The translations under genes were made by a program, and so were the position numbers. Positions 4,581 to 11,245 of a stretch of 11,245 bases of DNA are shown here, one piece after another; within the stretch, counting starts at the first letter, position 1, and the number at the start of each line of letters is the position of its first letter. Below the pieces are notes generated by a model. That model did not search any database, was not told the DNA's origin, and was given only the letters and a program-made list of their open reading frames with translations. The stretch is taken from assembly GCA_910577675.1 (NCBI GenBank), contig CAJTOR010000074.1:1-11245 (forward strand), written 5' to 3'. Origin of the DNA: an uncultured Lachnospiraceae bacterium (GTDB lineage: Bacteria; Bacillota; Clostridia; Lachnospirales; Lachnospiraceae).

Positions 4581-7340
4581 TTATCTTGTATAGAATACTT
4601 TACCGATATATACATCGTACTCGTAGTAATTACCTTTAAGTTCGTTGTTACCAGTTGTAATCTCCTCACGTACACGGAGTTTATCAACATAGATCCGGTC
4701 AGCCTCAAATCGTGTAGCAGAACCAACTGTTCCAAGGATTGTAACCTTGCTTGTAATGTTGGAACCAGCACGGAAGAAGTTGATCTTATCAGCCAGCTCA
4801 AGAACCAAACTTTCCTCGTCCACAGCGGTGATCGAAGTGTTATTAACTGTTGCTGTTGTAGCCACTGTGCTATCTTTTACAACAATGTTCTTGAAAGCAA
4901 TTACTTTACCCTTGATCTCATGGTTCACTTCAACACCCTGGTATACTTTAACCGTATAGGTACCAGTATTCCAGCCCTTGTCGATTACAGTAACCGCTGA
5001 ACCACTGGAAACTGCCGAGCCACTGACACTGATGTTCTTTACAGTAACAGAACTGAATTCATCATTCGTTACCATACCCATCTTGTTGTCATTCCCTTTG
5101 GTAACCATGTAGCTGTAAGCGCCCTTGCTGGAAGGAACATCCTTACCTGCCTCCATTTGCAGGAGTGCCTTGTAGAAGCCCTGGCTATCATATGCCCTGA
5201 GTTCAATCTTGGATTTGAATCTGCCCATTCCATCGTAATCAGCAAATGAAGGAATGTTCATATCAATGTTCGGGTTGCTTAAATCAAGAGAGTATGTTGC
5301 GATGGTACTCTTTGTAACATCTTTTACCTGAAGTGAAACAACTCTGGTAATTGATTTCCAGCTACCGGACTGCTGTTGTGCAGTAATAGAAAGCTGAACA
5401 TTTGTTATTTTCTCAAGTGCAGCATCCGCTGTTAATGAATATCCAGTCTGCCAGCCATTGATGTTGGTTGCCGGATCAAGAACAGCTTCCTTATTTGCAT
5501 TTGTCAAGGTTACTTCGCTTGCGCCTGCGACTTTAATTGCCACGCCATCCGGCAAGGAAGATACTACTTTAACAGTGTACTTCATATTAGGTACAGATGT
5601 ACCACCTAACTGATCTGTAGGAGTGATTACTACATTCACCTTGTCTGTATCCAGATCTGTATTCTTAGCAAGTTTATTTTTGTTCGGCTGTACCGTGAAG
5701 TTTGCAAGAGTACGGGAACCAGCAACGTTTACGGAGCAAACACCGACTACCGGCTTGTTGGTATCACTGTATACTCTCTTAACAATGATCTGAGCTGAGC
5801 CAGCGGATGCCGGATGAAGTACGCCATCGCTACCGTTAACCATAATAACTGCATCGTTTGTGCTGGTATATTCAAATACTGCGCCATCTTCCGTAGGGGC
5901 ATCCCCAGACCATGTATAACGTGCCTGCTCGGTGCCATCTGCAAGAGTGATATTGTATTTACCATACAGACGTAAATCTACATCACCAACAGAAATGCTC
6001 ATTGTGCCTGTGGAATAGCTCAATTCATTCGCAGGTTTATTGTATGCTGCAACAGCCCAACCCAAAATATTATTTGCAGTAGAGGAAGCTACTGAAACAA
6101 TCGTGGAAGAGGTGGTAAGCTTAGGATATTCTTTACCATTCTCGTCATAACCCCTGTCATAAGTAGCGGTTACAACAGCCTGCTTTCCAATAGCATTAAA
6201 GTAGATCTTGCCGTCATACAGGAAGTAATCAACGCTGTCCGGTGCGCTGAAGCTTACCAGACCCATATCGCCGTTGATAATAACGCCGTTCTCATCCAAG
6301 AAATTAACCTTGATTGGGGTTTCTTCCTCACTTACTGCCATACTGGTAGTAATCTGAATGCTGACAACAGCATCCGGATCTGCACCGATTAAGGATACCG
6401 TCTTATCCTCATATGTGAATTTGTAAGTGGTATCTTTCATCATTTCAGCATAAAGCTCAACATTTACAACCTTCTCGTTTGCAGTGTCAACCTTTGCAGA
6501 TTTGATGAATGTCTGAATCTGGTTCTCACCAAGAAGATATACTGCGCTAAGCTTTTTCGGGTCTTTTGCGATTGCCGCAGCGGTATCTGCATTGCCACAG
6601 GTAAGTGCTACGGTTGTAAGACTAACCTGCTTAACGGAAAGAATACCTGCATCAAAGACCTTAACGGTGTAAGCCTTTTTCTCCGTGGTAGCCGGATACT
6701 CGCCTGTTACTGGGTCTTTTCCCTCAGACTGTACTGCCCATACATAGAGGGTTGCTTCACCAGCCTTAACGCCTGTTACCTTCCCCTGTGTTTTGGTTAC
6801 AGTAAAGATGCTTGTGTCAGAGGATTCAAAGCGGACAGCATCTGTGATTACATCCCTGTCCTTCCATACTGTATTGCCGTCAGCATCCTTCCTTACAGCG
6901 GTGAGCTGCTTGGTTTCGCCGACTGCGATACCTTCCTCAGAAACGAGTTTTGTGCTTGCTGTGTTAAGACCAGCTTTTACTGCATTCTTCTTTACAGTAA
7001 CAACGCAGGTCTTATTTACAACAGAACCATCTTCCGCGGTAAAGGTTGCAGTAATATTCGCTGTACCAACACTTATGGCTGTTACAAAACCCTTCTGGTT
7101 TACGGTAGCAACATCCGTGTTGTCTGAACCAAACTGCACCTCATAATCCCCCTTACTCCAGACCTTCGCATATCTCTGTCCTTCATAAGAGCCAGTCACG
7201 TCGCCACCGAGGTAAAGCTTCAGGGTTTTGTACATCTGCGGCTCGTCGCTCTCCGCAGCCGCTGCAACCCTTGCTGGCAGCATGGTTACTACCATGGCAA
7301 GTGCCAACACGAAGGCGACCTTCTTGAAGATACTCTTCAT
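4581..7340 (-). CDS. Ig3: complete secreted multi-domain BIG_2 surface protein, 919 aa
   Basis: The one complete Ig-family gene in the window. The start at 7340 (MKSIFKKVAFVLALAMVV) is fixed by AAGGAGG 8 bases upstream and by the shared signal peptide; the frame is open further upstream only through the leader. After cleavage near residue 28 the protein begins ESDEPQMYKTLKLY, as in Ig2. BIG_2 domains lie at about 37-118 (VATVNQKGFVTAISVGTANI) and 140-230 (FTVTKTQGKVTGVKAGEATL), and a third around 450-540 (VIMVNGSDGVLHPASAGSAQI). The middle differs strongly from Ig1 and Ig4. The C-terminal part is related to theirs (KDVTKSTIATYSL, IELRAYDSQGFYKALLQM, then VSGSAVSSGSAV) but ends differently, in YEYDVYIGKVFYTR. 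There is no LPXTG, SLH repeat or anchor helix. It has its own promoter and terminator and is probably a surface or S-layer-type protein. Confidence 0.93.
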   Translation of the reverse strand: MKSIFKKVAFVLALAMVVTMLPARVAAAAESDEPQMYKTLKLYLGGDVTGSYEGQRYAKVWSKGDYEVQFGSDNTDVATVNQKGFVTAISVGTANITATFTAEDGSVVNKTCVVTVKKNAVKAGLNTASTKLVSEEGIAVGETKQLTAVRKDADGNTVWKDRDVITDAVRFESSDTSIFTVTKTQGKVTGVKAGEATLYVWAVQSEGKDPVTGEYPATTEKKAYTVKVFDAGILSVKQVSLTTVALTCGNADTAAAIAKDPKKLSAVYLLGENQIQTFIKSAKVDTANEKVVNVELYAEMMKDTTYKFTYEDKTVSLIGADPDAVVSIQITTSMAVSEEETPIKVNFLDENGVIINGDMGLVSFSAPDSVDYFLYDGKIYFNAIGKQAVVTATYDRGYDENGKEYPKLTTSSTIVSVASSTANNILGWAVAAYNKPANELSYSTGTMSISVGDVDLRLYGKYNITLADGTEQARYTWSGDAPTEDGAVFEYTSTNDAVIMVNGSDGVLHPASAGSAQIIVKRVYSDTNKPVVGVCSVNVAGSRTLANFTVQPNKNKLAKNTDLDTDKVNVVITPTDQLGGTSVPNMKYTVKVVSSLPDGVAIKVAGASEVTLTNANKEAVLDPATNINGWQTGYSLTADAALEKITNVQLSITAQQQSGSWKSITRVVSLQVKDVTKSTIATYSLDLSNPNIDMNIPSFADYDGMGRFKSKIELRAYDSQGFYKALLQMEAGKDVPSSKGAYSYMVTKGNDNKMGMVTNDEFSSVTVKNISVSGSAVSSGSAVTVIDKGWNTGTYTVKVYQGVEVNHEIKGKVIAFKNIVVKDSTVATTATVNNTSITAVDEESLVLELADKINFFRAGSNITSKVTILGTVGSATRFEADRIYVDKLRVREEITTGNNELKGNYYEYDVYIGKVFYTR
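7281..7296. repeat. Hyphenated palindrome, copy 3
   Basis: On + this reads CATGGT-TACT-ACCATG, the exact reverse complement of copies 1 and 2. It is conserved although neighbouring codons of Ig3 have diverged. Confidence 0.6.
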
Positions 7341-7348
7341 TTTCTCTT

Positions 7349-7355
7349 CCTCCTT
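7349..7355 (-). promoter_or_regulatory. Ribosome binding site of Ig3
   Basis: AAGGAGG on -, 8 bases before the ATG at 7340. It decides this start over the upstream open frame. Confidence 0.9.
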
Positions 7356-7420
7356 AAAGATTTTTTGATGAAATGATATTTTTCGACAGATACCTATTGA
7401 CAATTCTGGAATGATAGTTA

Positions 7421-7449
7421 ATAATACAATACCGCGCAAAAAACGACAA
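7421..7449 (-). promoter_or_regulatory. Promoter of Ig3
   Basis: On -, TTGTCG (7444-7449) and TATTAT (7421-7426) are 17 bases apart. The -10 lies in the same CGGTATTGTATTATTAA block as before Ig2. Upstream of that block Ig3 carries about 10 extra bases (GTTTTTTGCG) compared with Ig2, so a different sequence serves as its -35. The leader between the -10 and the RBS is otherwise unlike that of Ig2. Confidence 0.65.
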
Positions 7450-7478
7450 AAAACATCGCCTGTATACCACAAATTTTA

Positions 7479-7507
7479 TTGCTAAATAAGTTTTTTTATG
7501 ATACCAT
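7479..7507 (+). promoter_or_regulatory. Possible promoter of PIN module 2
   Basis: TTGCTA (7479-7484) and TACCAT (7502-7507), 17 bases apart, each matching consensus at four of six positions. It would give a ~100-base leader before the PIN gene. It is weak; other A+T-rich stretches nearer the gene cannot be excluded. Confidence 0.3.
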
Positions 7508-7512
7508 ATCAT
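7498..7512. promoter_or_regulatory. Palindrome ATGATA-CCA-TATCAT, operator candidate
   Basis: A perfect 6-3-6 inverted repeat overlapping the possible -10 of PIN module 2, in the divergent region between Ig3 and PIN 2. Its place suggests an autoregulatory operator, as is usual for toxin-antitoxin promoters, but neither small partner shows a recognisable DNA-binding fold. Confidence 0.3.
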
Positions 7513-7616
7513 TTAGAGAATGTTATCAAGCCCATAGATACAATAGAAAATTTTTTAATAATCAAATCACATGTTACGAACTCAAAAAATAAATTTCAAT
7601 ATAAATGGGGGAGTAT

Positions 7617-8057
7617 ATGAGAATTTATCTGGATAATTGCTGTTATAACCGCCCGTATGATGACCAGTCCCAGATGAGGATTCATCAGGAAGCAGAAGCA
7701 AAGCTTTATATACAGGATATGGTAAGCTGCGGTCAGCTTGAGCTGGTTACATCTTTTATGTTAGATTATGAAAATGAGAAGAATAGGAATGTATTGAACC
7801 GCAATCGTATCGGGCAGTTTATGAGGGAGAACGAATCTTATTATGTAGGGAATGAAAGTTACCAGATAATAGAAGGTGGGGCGATGACAATTATGAAAAC
7901 GGGGATAAAGCAAAAAGATGCGTTCCATATTGCCAGTGCGATTTATGCAGAATGTGCTTATTTTCTGACAACAGATGACCGGCTGTTAAAATATGAAAAT
8001 GATAACATTCTGATTATTACCCCATGTGAATTTATCCGAAGATTGGAGGCTGATTAA
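7617..8057 (+). CDS. PIN-domain nuclease-like protein 2 (candidate VapC-type toxin), 146 aa
   Basis: A single PIN domain starting MRIYLDNCCYNRPYDDQ, the same N-terminal motif as PIN protein 1. Likely metal-binding acids are D6 (YLDN), E52 (DYENEKN), D101 (KDAFHIASA) and D120 (LTTDD), so the active site looks complete. I chose the ATG at 7617, which has GGGGGAG just upstream (7607-7613). An ATG at 7605 has no such site and would add four residues before the conserved strand. It is followed after one base by its small partner, making a rightward two-gene operon divergent from Ig3. This PIN type (short, YLDNCCYNRP start) is one I recognise as common in Clostridia with a small downstream partner. 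RNA cleavage and toxicity are inferred from the family. Confidence 0.87.
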   Translation: MRIYLDNCCYNRPYDDQSQMRIHQEAEAKLYIQDMVSCGQLELVTSFMLDYENEKNRNVLNRNRIGQFMRENESYYVGNESYQIIEGGAMTIMKTGIKQKDAFHIASAIYAECAYFLTTDDRLLKYENDNILIITPCEFIRRLEAD

Positions 8058-8058
8058 A

Positions 8059-8283
8059 ATGTACAGTGAGGCAGAGATAACTGCGTTGGGGATGGATTGT
8101 CTTGCAGAAAAACTGGGTGTTGTAAATATGGAGTATTTTATCAAGGTGATAAAGCGGGAAAATTTTGACTATACAAAATGGCAAAGGGACTATTTTGATG
8201 CCAAGGAAGAAGAGGAAATGAGAGAGGAAATCAAAGACTTTTGCAAGAATCACCCTTATAAGGGAAATGGGAAAGTACTATAG
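8059..8283 (+). CDS. Small partner of PIN protein 2 (candidate antitoxin), 74 aa
   Basis: Starts one base after the PIN 2 stop. GGAGG at 8045-8049, inside the end of the PIN gene, is 9 bases before this ATG, so it is preferred to the in-frame ATG at 8026 inside the PIN gene. The protein has an N-terminal helix pair (EAEITALGMDCLAEKLG, then MEYFIKVIKR), the DYTKWQRDYFD motif, and an acidic helical tail (KEEEEMREEIKDF). It is related to the partner of PIN protein 1 across the ALxE-LG to DYTK part. The acidic C-terminal tail would suit an antitoxin that blocks a basic nuclease groove, but this is inference. It is soluble, without membrane segments. Confidence 0.8.
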   Translation: MYSEAEITALGMDCLAEKLGVVNMEYFIKVIKRENFDYTKWQRDYFDAKEEEEMREEIKDFCKNHPYKGNGKVL

Positions 8284-8299
8284 TCAGATCAGTAAGAAA

Positions 8300-8340
8300 A
8301 AAACAGGGGTTGAACTATAAAAATGTTCAACCCCTGTTTT
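8300..8340. terminator. Bidirectional terminator between PIN module 2 and Ig4
   Basis: A 16-base perfect stem (8300-8315 with 8325-8340, core ACAGGGGTTGAAC / GTTCAACCCCTGT) around a nine-base TATAAAAAT loop. The T run TTTTTTTTCTTA follows on -, serving Ig4, and TTTTA on +, serving the PIN 2 operon. Confidence 0.9.
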
Positions 8341-8387
8341 ATCCTAATGTACATTATGTTTCTTTAGATTAAAGAACAGATTAAAGA

Positions 8388-11245
8388 TTAGTTATAGCTA
8401 TTAGTGTTGTAGATTACAGTACGCTCAATTGGAATCAGGTGCTCAAGATAAGCTTCGCCGATCTTTTGTACAAAACGTACCCTGCGGATAAAGATATTCT
8501 GTCCGCTGCTGCCAGTCAAGACATAGTCATCCCCGCGCAATAAAGTACCATTAGTATCCACATACCCATTATAAACTTCGTTCTCTACATCGCTGTTCTC
8601 AAATTTAATCTTAAGAGAAGCTCTGATTGCGGACAAGACGGTTGCCTCCTCCGTCCTAGAGTTACACCAGGTCATATGTGGTTTATTCTGGTCATCAGTT
8701 AATGTCAAAAGCTTACTATTTAACGGTTTATTGCAGAAAACATCATCGCCCTTGTACAGAGTTATAACATACTTTCCTTCCTGACTTTTTACGATAACAG
8801 GTTTTACCTCACTTGCAACAACCGGCCATTCGCTTCCAATACTACTTCCAGTAGTAACACTGGAACCGGTAACTGTAGCCAACTGTTTGCTCACAATCTG
8901 AACTGGTTTAAAGACTACAGAATTATTATTAGTATCAACCCAACTTTGGTTAACTGCTTCGTTTCCATATCGGATTACAACTTTATAATCGTCTGTACCC
9001 GTTCCAAAAGAAAGCCTTTTTACCTTATAACCGTCTTTGTCATACCCGTAGGCGGAAATTACAACATCTTTGCTTCTTACATTGGTCTTATTTTCACCGT
9101 TGGAATCAGCCTCAACTTTCATGTTAATACTGCTTATGAAATTAAGATTTCGGTTTACTTCCTTGGAATTTGCCGTATTCTTCATACCAAACGTTACTGT
9201 ACACTGCCTGGTAATTGCCTGGCTGCCATCTTCAGGGTAATATGTTACTTTGCATTTTACGCGGACATTTACTACATGATCCGGCAAGTTTCCATTTGGT
9301 GTAAGGGTGAAGGTAGGCCAGTGGTTACCATCCCCGCTTTCTCCGATTCCATTAGAGCCCACAGATGATTCAAACGCACCGCGACCAATAACAATCCTGC
9401 CATTATTTACAAAGTATGCCTTCAAACTGTCATCCACTGCAATCTCATAGCTTAAACGCTGGTTATAGTTCGAATTCTGTCCCATTTCCGGAATGTTGAA
9501 ATGGCTATTATAATGGAATACTTCAACCGGGCAGGTTCCAACATACTGGTCTTTGTAATAAACAACAACACCAACTGTTTCATTCAAAACAGCTTTTGGC
9601 GGATAAATTTCACCACTTTCCATATTTACCGGAAGCTTATCATCATTCAAAGATTTGAATGTGAAGAAATCATCCACACCACCCTGGTTACTTCCCTTAG
9701 TTTTGAAATCTTCGCCAAGTTCTTTGATATCTGCTTTTACGACCAGATAATAGCCCTTATCATCCGACGCAATCTTTTTGTCCCCCCAGTTAAGCCACCA
9801 GGTATCATACTTTGGACCCTCATAGACGATGCACCAGTTAAAGTTTTTAACCTCGATTTCGTCACCATAAGGAGTTAATTCACCATATCCTGTAATGGTT
9901 TTTGTTACCCTGCCCGTCACATTGCGGATCCAGTCTTCAAAATTACCCTTAACTTTAACTTTCAGGTTGCGGTCTGTGCCATAGAAATATACTCTTCCTT
10001 CATAAGCATCAAACTGATAATCGCTGTTAGTTTCAAGCCCGGTGACATCTTCTAGTTCCAGACCATCATACCAGCGAAGATACCTTGCACAGCTACTGTC
10101 CGGTTCATTTGTTCCGATCAGAATTTTATTATTTGTATTTTTATCCCTGGTATAAAGATAAGCGTGGATGCCCTGTACACTGTGGTCTTTGTCAGCCTCA
10201 ATCCGATAGCCTTCTAGGGTAAGATCCTCTGCAACATATTCAGGGGTATCAATAAACATATCTGGATGGTTCTTATAATTGATTACATATCTGGTCTGTT
10301 CCTCTAATTCGTTAAACATGGTAACAACAAGTGTGTTATCTGTACCATTGTAATAACCGACTGTGCGGGCAAATACTTCACGTCTTTCATTCTTGGAATC
10401 TGCAAGTACCTTATATATTTTAACAAGATTTGTTTCTTCTGATACATGCGCATATGCAGTATCAAGTGCTGCCTGAATACCTTTGCGTGCAACTTCTGCT
10501 TCCTCATGGTTAGGGAAAGTCATAATAAATTTGTTGTATGCAGTCTGCAATACCTCAATTGGTTTTGCAAGAACTTTGACAGTATATTCTTTTATAGGTG
10601 TTGTGGCTTTATACTCGCCAGTTTCTGGATCCCTGCCCTCGGATTGTACTGCCCACACTTTAAGTGTGGCTTCTCCCTCTCCAACTGCTGTCAATTTTCC
10701 TTTGGTTGCGCCCACTGTAAAGATATTTTCATCTGAAGACTCAAAGCGCATACCATCCGTAATATCCACCTTACCCTTGCGGGCAGTATTACCATCCGCA
10801 TCCTTGCGTACTGCGGTCAACTGCAGCTCAGTGCCAATCTCAATTCCACCTTCAAGTTGAGCCTTGTTTTTTGCGCCAATACCAGCAGCAACCGCATTTT
10901 TCTTTACGGTCACAATACAGGTCTTTGTAATCTCTTTTCCACCGTCTTCAGGGATAAAGGTGGCGTTGATGTTTGTCTTGCCAACCGATACTGCCCGGAC
11001 ATAACCCTTGCTATTTACTGTGGCAACCTCCGTGTCATCGGATGTAAAGGAAATCTTATAGCCATCCTTATTCCATGTCTTCGCGTACTTTTCGGCAGGG
11101 ATGCTGCCCGTTGCATCACCATCAATGTACAGTCGCAGGGTCGGGTAAAACTGCGGTTCGTCGGACGATGCAGCCGCTGCGGCCTTAGCCGGCATCATGG
11201 TTACTACCATGGCAAGCGCTAACACGAAGGCGATCTTCTTGAAGA
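8388..11245 (-). CDS. Ig4: secreted multi-domain BIG_2 surface protein, 5' end just outside window
   Basis: Expected 955 residues; the frame enters from the right edge, again lacking only the first 10 bases (MKS plus one base). The signal peptide is the same as in Ig1 in the visible part, and the mature protein begins SSDEPQFYPTLRLY. BIG_2 domains lie at ~38-120 (VATVNSKGYVRAVSVGKTNI) and ~140-230 (FTVGATKGKLTAVGEGEATL). The third module (VLADSKNERREVFARTVGYY, then TRYVINYKN), the middle (KGNFEDW, NDDKLPVNMESGEIYPPK) and the C-terminal part (VVISAYGYDKDGYKVKRL, TGSSVTTGSS, GQNIFIRRVRF, IPIERTVIYNTNSYN) all pair with Ig1. Compared with Ig1 about 31 residues are missing after VGTC, in frame, and a Gly/Ser-rich stretch is added a little later. 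There is no LPXTG, SLH repeat or anchor helix. The role is presumed to be at the cell surface. Confidence 0.9.
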   Translation of the reverse strand, partial: FKKIAFVLALAMVVTMMPAKAAAAASSDEPQFYPTLRLYIDGDATGSIPAEKYAKTWNKDGYKISFTSDDTEVATVNSKGYVRAVSVGKTNINATFIPEDGGKEITKTCIVTVKKNAVAAGIGAKNKAQLEGGIEIGTELQLTAVRKDADGNTARKGKVDITDGMRFESSDENIFTVGATKGKLTAVGEGEATLKVWAVQSEGRDPETGEYKATTPIKEYTVKVLAKPIEVLQTAYNKFIMTFPNHEEAEVARKGIQAALDTAYAHVSEETNLVKIYKVLADSKNERREVFARTVGYYNGTDNTLVVTMFNELEEQTRYVINYKNHPDMFIDTPEYVAEDLTLEGYRIEADKDHSVQGIHAYLYTRDKNTNNKILIGTNEPDSSCARYLRWYDGLELEDVTGLETNSDYQFDAYEGRVYFYGTDRNLKVKVKGNFEDWIRNVTGRVTKTITGYGELTPYGDEIEVKNFNWCIVYEGPKYDTWWLNWGDKKIASDDKGYYLVVKADIKELGEDFKTKGSNQGGVDDFFTFKSLNDDKLPVNMESGEIYPPKAVLNETVGVVVYYKDQYVGTCPVEVFHYNSHFNIPEMGQNSNYNQRLSYEIAVDDSLKAYFVNNGRIVIGRGAFESSVGSNGIGESGDGNHWPTFTLTPNGNLPDHVVNVRVKCKVTYYPEDGSQAITRQCTVTFGMKNTANSKEVNRNLNFISSINMKVEADSNGENKTNVRSKDVVISAYGYDKDGYKVKRLSFGTGTDDYKVVIRYGNEAVNQSWVDTNNNSVVFKPVQIVSKQLATVTGSSVTTGSSIGSEWPVVASEVKPVIVKSQEGKYVITLYKGDDVFCNKPLNSKLLTLTDDQNKPHMTWCNSRTEEATVLSAIRASLKIKFENSDVENEVYNGYVDTNGTLLRGDDYVLTGSSGQNIFIRRVRFVQKIGEAYLEHLIPIERTVIYNTNSYN
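11139..11245 (-). repeat. Right terminal inverted repeat (copy R4)
   Basis: Reverse complement of 1-107 with five mismatches, perfect over the outermost 55 bases. It begins at exactly the same base of the gene as the left repeat, so the window is bounded by the repeat pair. The repeat must continue outward into the start codon and probably the RBS. Confidence 0.95.
11196..11211. repeat. Hyphenated palindrome, copy 4
   Basis: Same 16 bases as copy 3, in the signal-peptide codons of Ig4, and mirror-positioned to copy 1. Confidence 0.6.

Larger units (their letters stand above)
7267..7358 (-). repeat. Internal copy R3 of the 5' repeat (RBS plus signal peptide of Ig3)
   Basis: Inverted relative to R2. 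It is identical over the 39 bases spanning the RBS and first seven codons, then carries scattered changes (AAGGTCGCC for AAGATCGCC, GTGTTGGCA for GTGTTAGCG), with the palindrome block unchanged. It is the most diverged of the four copies. Confidence 0.85.

Noticed and set aside
4503..5000. 165-codon open frame on + across the Ig2/Ig3 terminator and antisense to Ig3
   Set aside because: It runs through a strong bidirectional terminator, has no ribosome binding site and overlaps the well-supported Ig3.
9501..9878. 125-codon open frame on + antisense to Ig4, with similar ones at 8946-9368, 10446-10736, 10483-10860 and 10857-11222
   Set aside because: They are opposite-strand shadows of a conserved coding gene, with no start signals or recognisable protein features.
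1..11245. Site-specific recombinase, transposase, CRISPR array, tRNA or rRNA
   Set aside because: I looked on both strands and found none; any recombinase for the proposed inversion would have to be encoded elsewhere.

Overview
The window looks like a chromosomal accessory locus of a low-to-mid G+C Gram-positive gut-type bacterium, most likely Lachnospiraceae or another Clostridia. The basis is: strong AAGGAGG ribosome binding sites, A+T-rich sigma-A promoters, T-tailed hairpin terminators, secreted proteins built from group 2 bacterial Ig-like (BIG_2) domains with a KKIAFVLALAMVV-type signal peptide, and Ser/Gly-Ser-Ala-Val linkers of a kind I associate with this family. This taxonomic call is inference; there is no rRNA or housekeeping marker here.

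Layout, left to right: (1) Ig1, a 957-residue secreted Ig-like protein on +, missing only its first 10 bases, ending in a hairpin terminator. (2) On -, a PIN-domain nuclease gene followed by an overlapping small partner gene (candidate toxin-antitoxin module 1). (3) A divergent 316-base promoter region. (4) Ig2, on +, a relic of the same Ig family reduced by an internal deletion to a 141-residue ORF plus an out-of-frame 3' tail. (5) A bidirectional terminator. (6) Ig3, on -, an intact 919-residue paralogue with its own promoter. (7) A divergent 276-base promoter region. (8) On +, a second PIN gene and small partner (module 2). (9) A bidirectional terminator. (10) Ig4, on -, a 955-residue paralogue, again lacking only its first 10 bases.

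The gene order is mirror-symmetric: Ig> <small<PIN | Ig> <Ig | PIN> small> <Ig. The two outer Ig genes resemble each other (PQFYPTL after the signal peptide) and so do the two inner ones (PQMYKTLKLY). If the roughly 2.3 kb lost from Ig2 were restored, the two arms would be nearly equal in length. The two ends of the window are inverted repeats: 102 of the first 107 bases match the reverse complement of the last 107, with the first 55 bases perfect. The same 5' repeat occurs twice more inside, once in each orientation.

The main hypothesis is a surface-antigen switching locus. Conserved 5' ends carrying the signal peptide and first Ig domain would serve as crossover points for inversion, and variable downstream bodies would be exchanged behind the flanking promoters. 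The known parallels are the Campylobacter fetus sap locus and Lactobacillus acidophilus slpA/slpB. No recombinase gene is present in the window, so inversion would depend on RecA or on an enzyme encoded elsewhere. The two PIN modules may help hold this recombination-prone locus together. Function of the Ig proteins (S-layer, adhesin or other surface protein) cannot be decided from the sequence.
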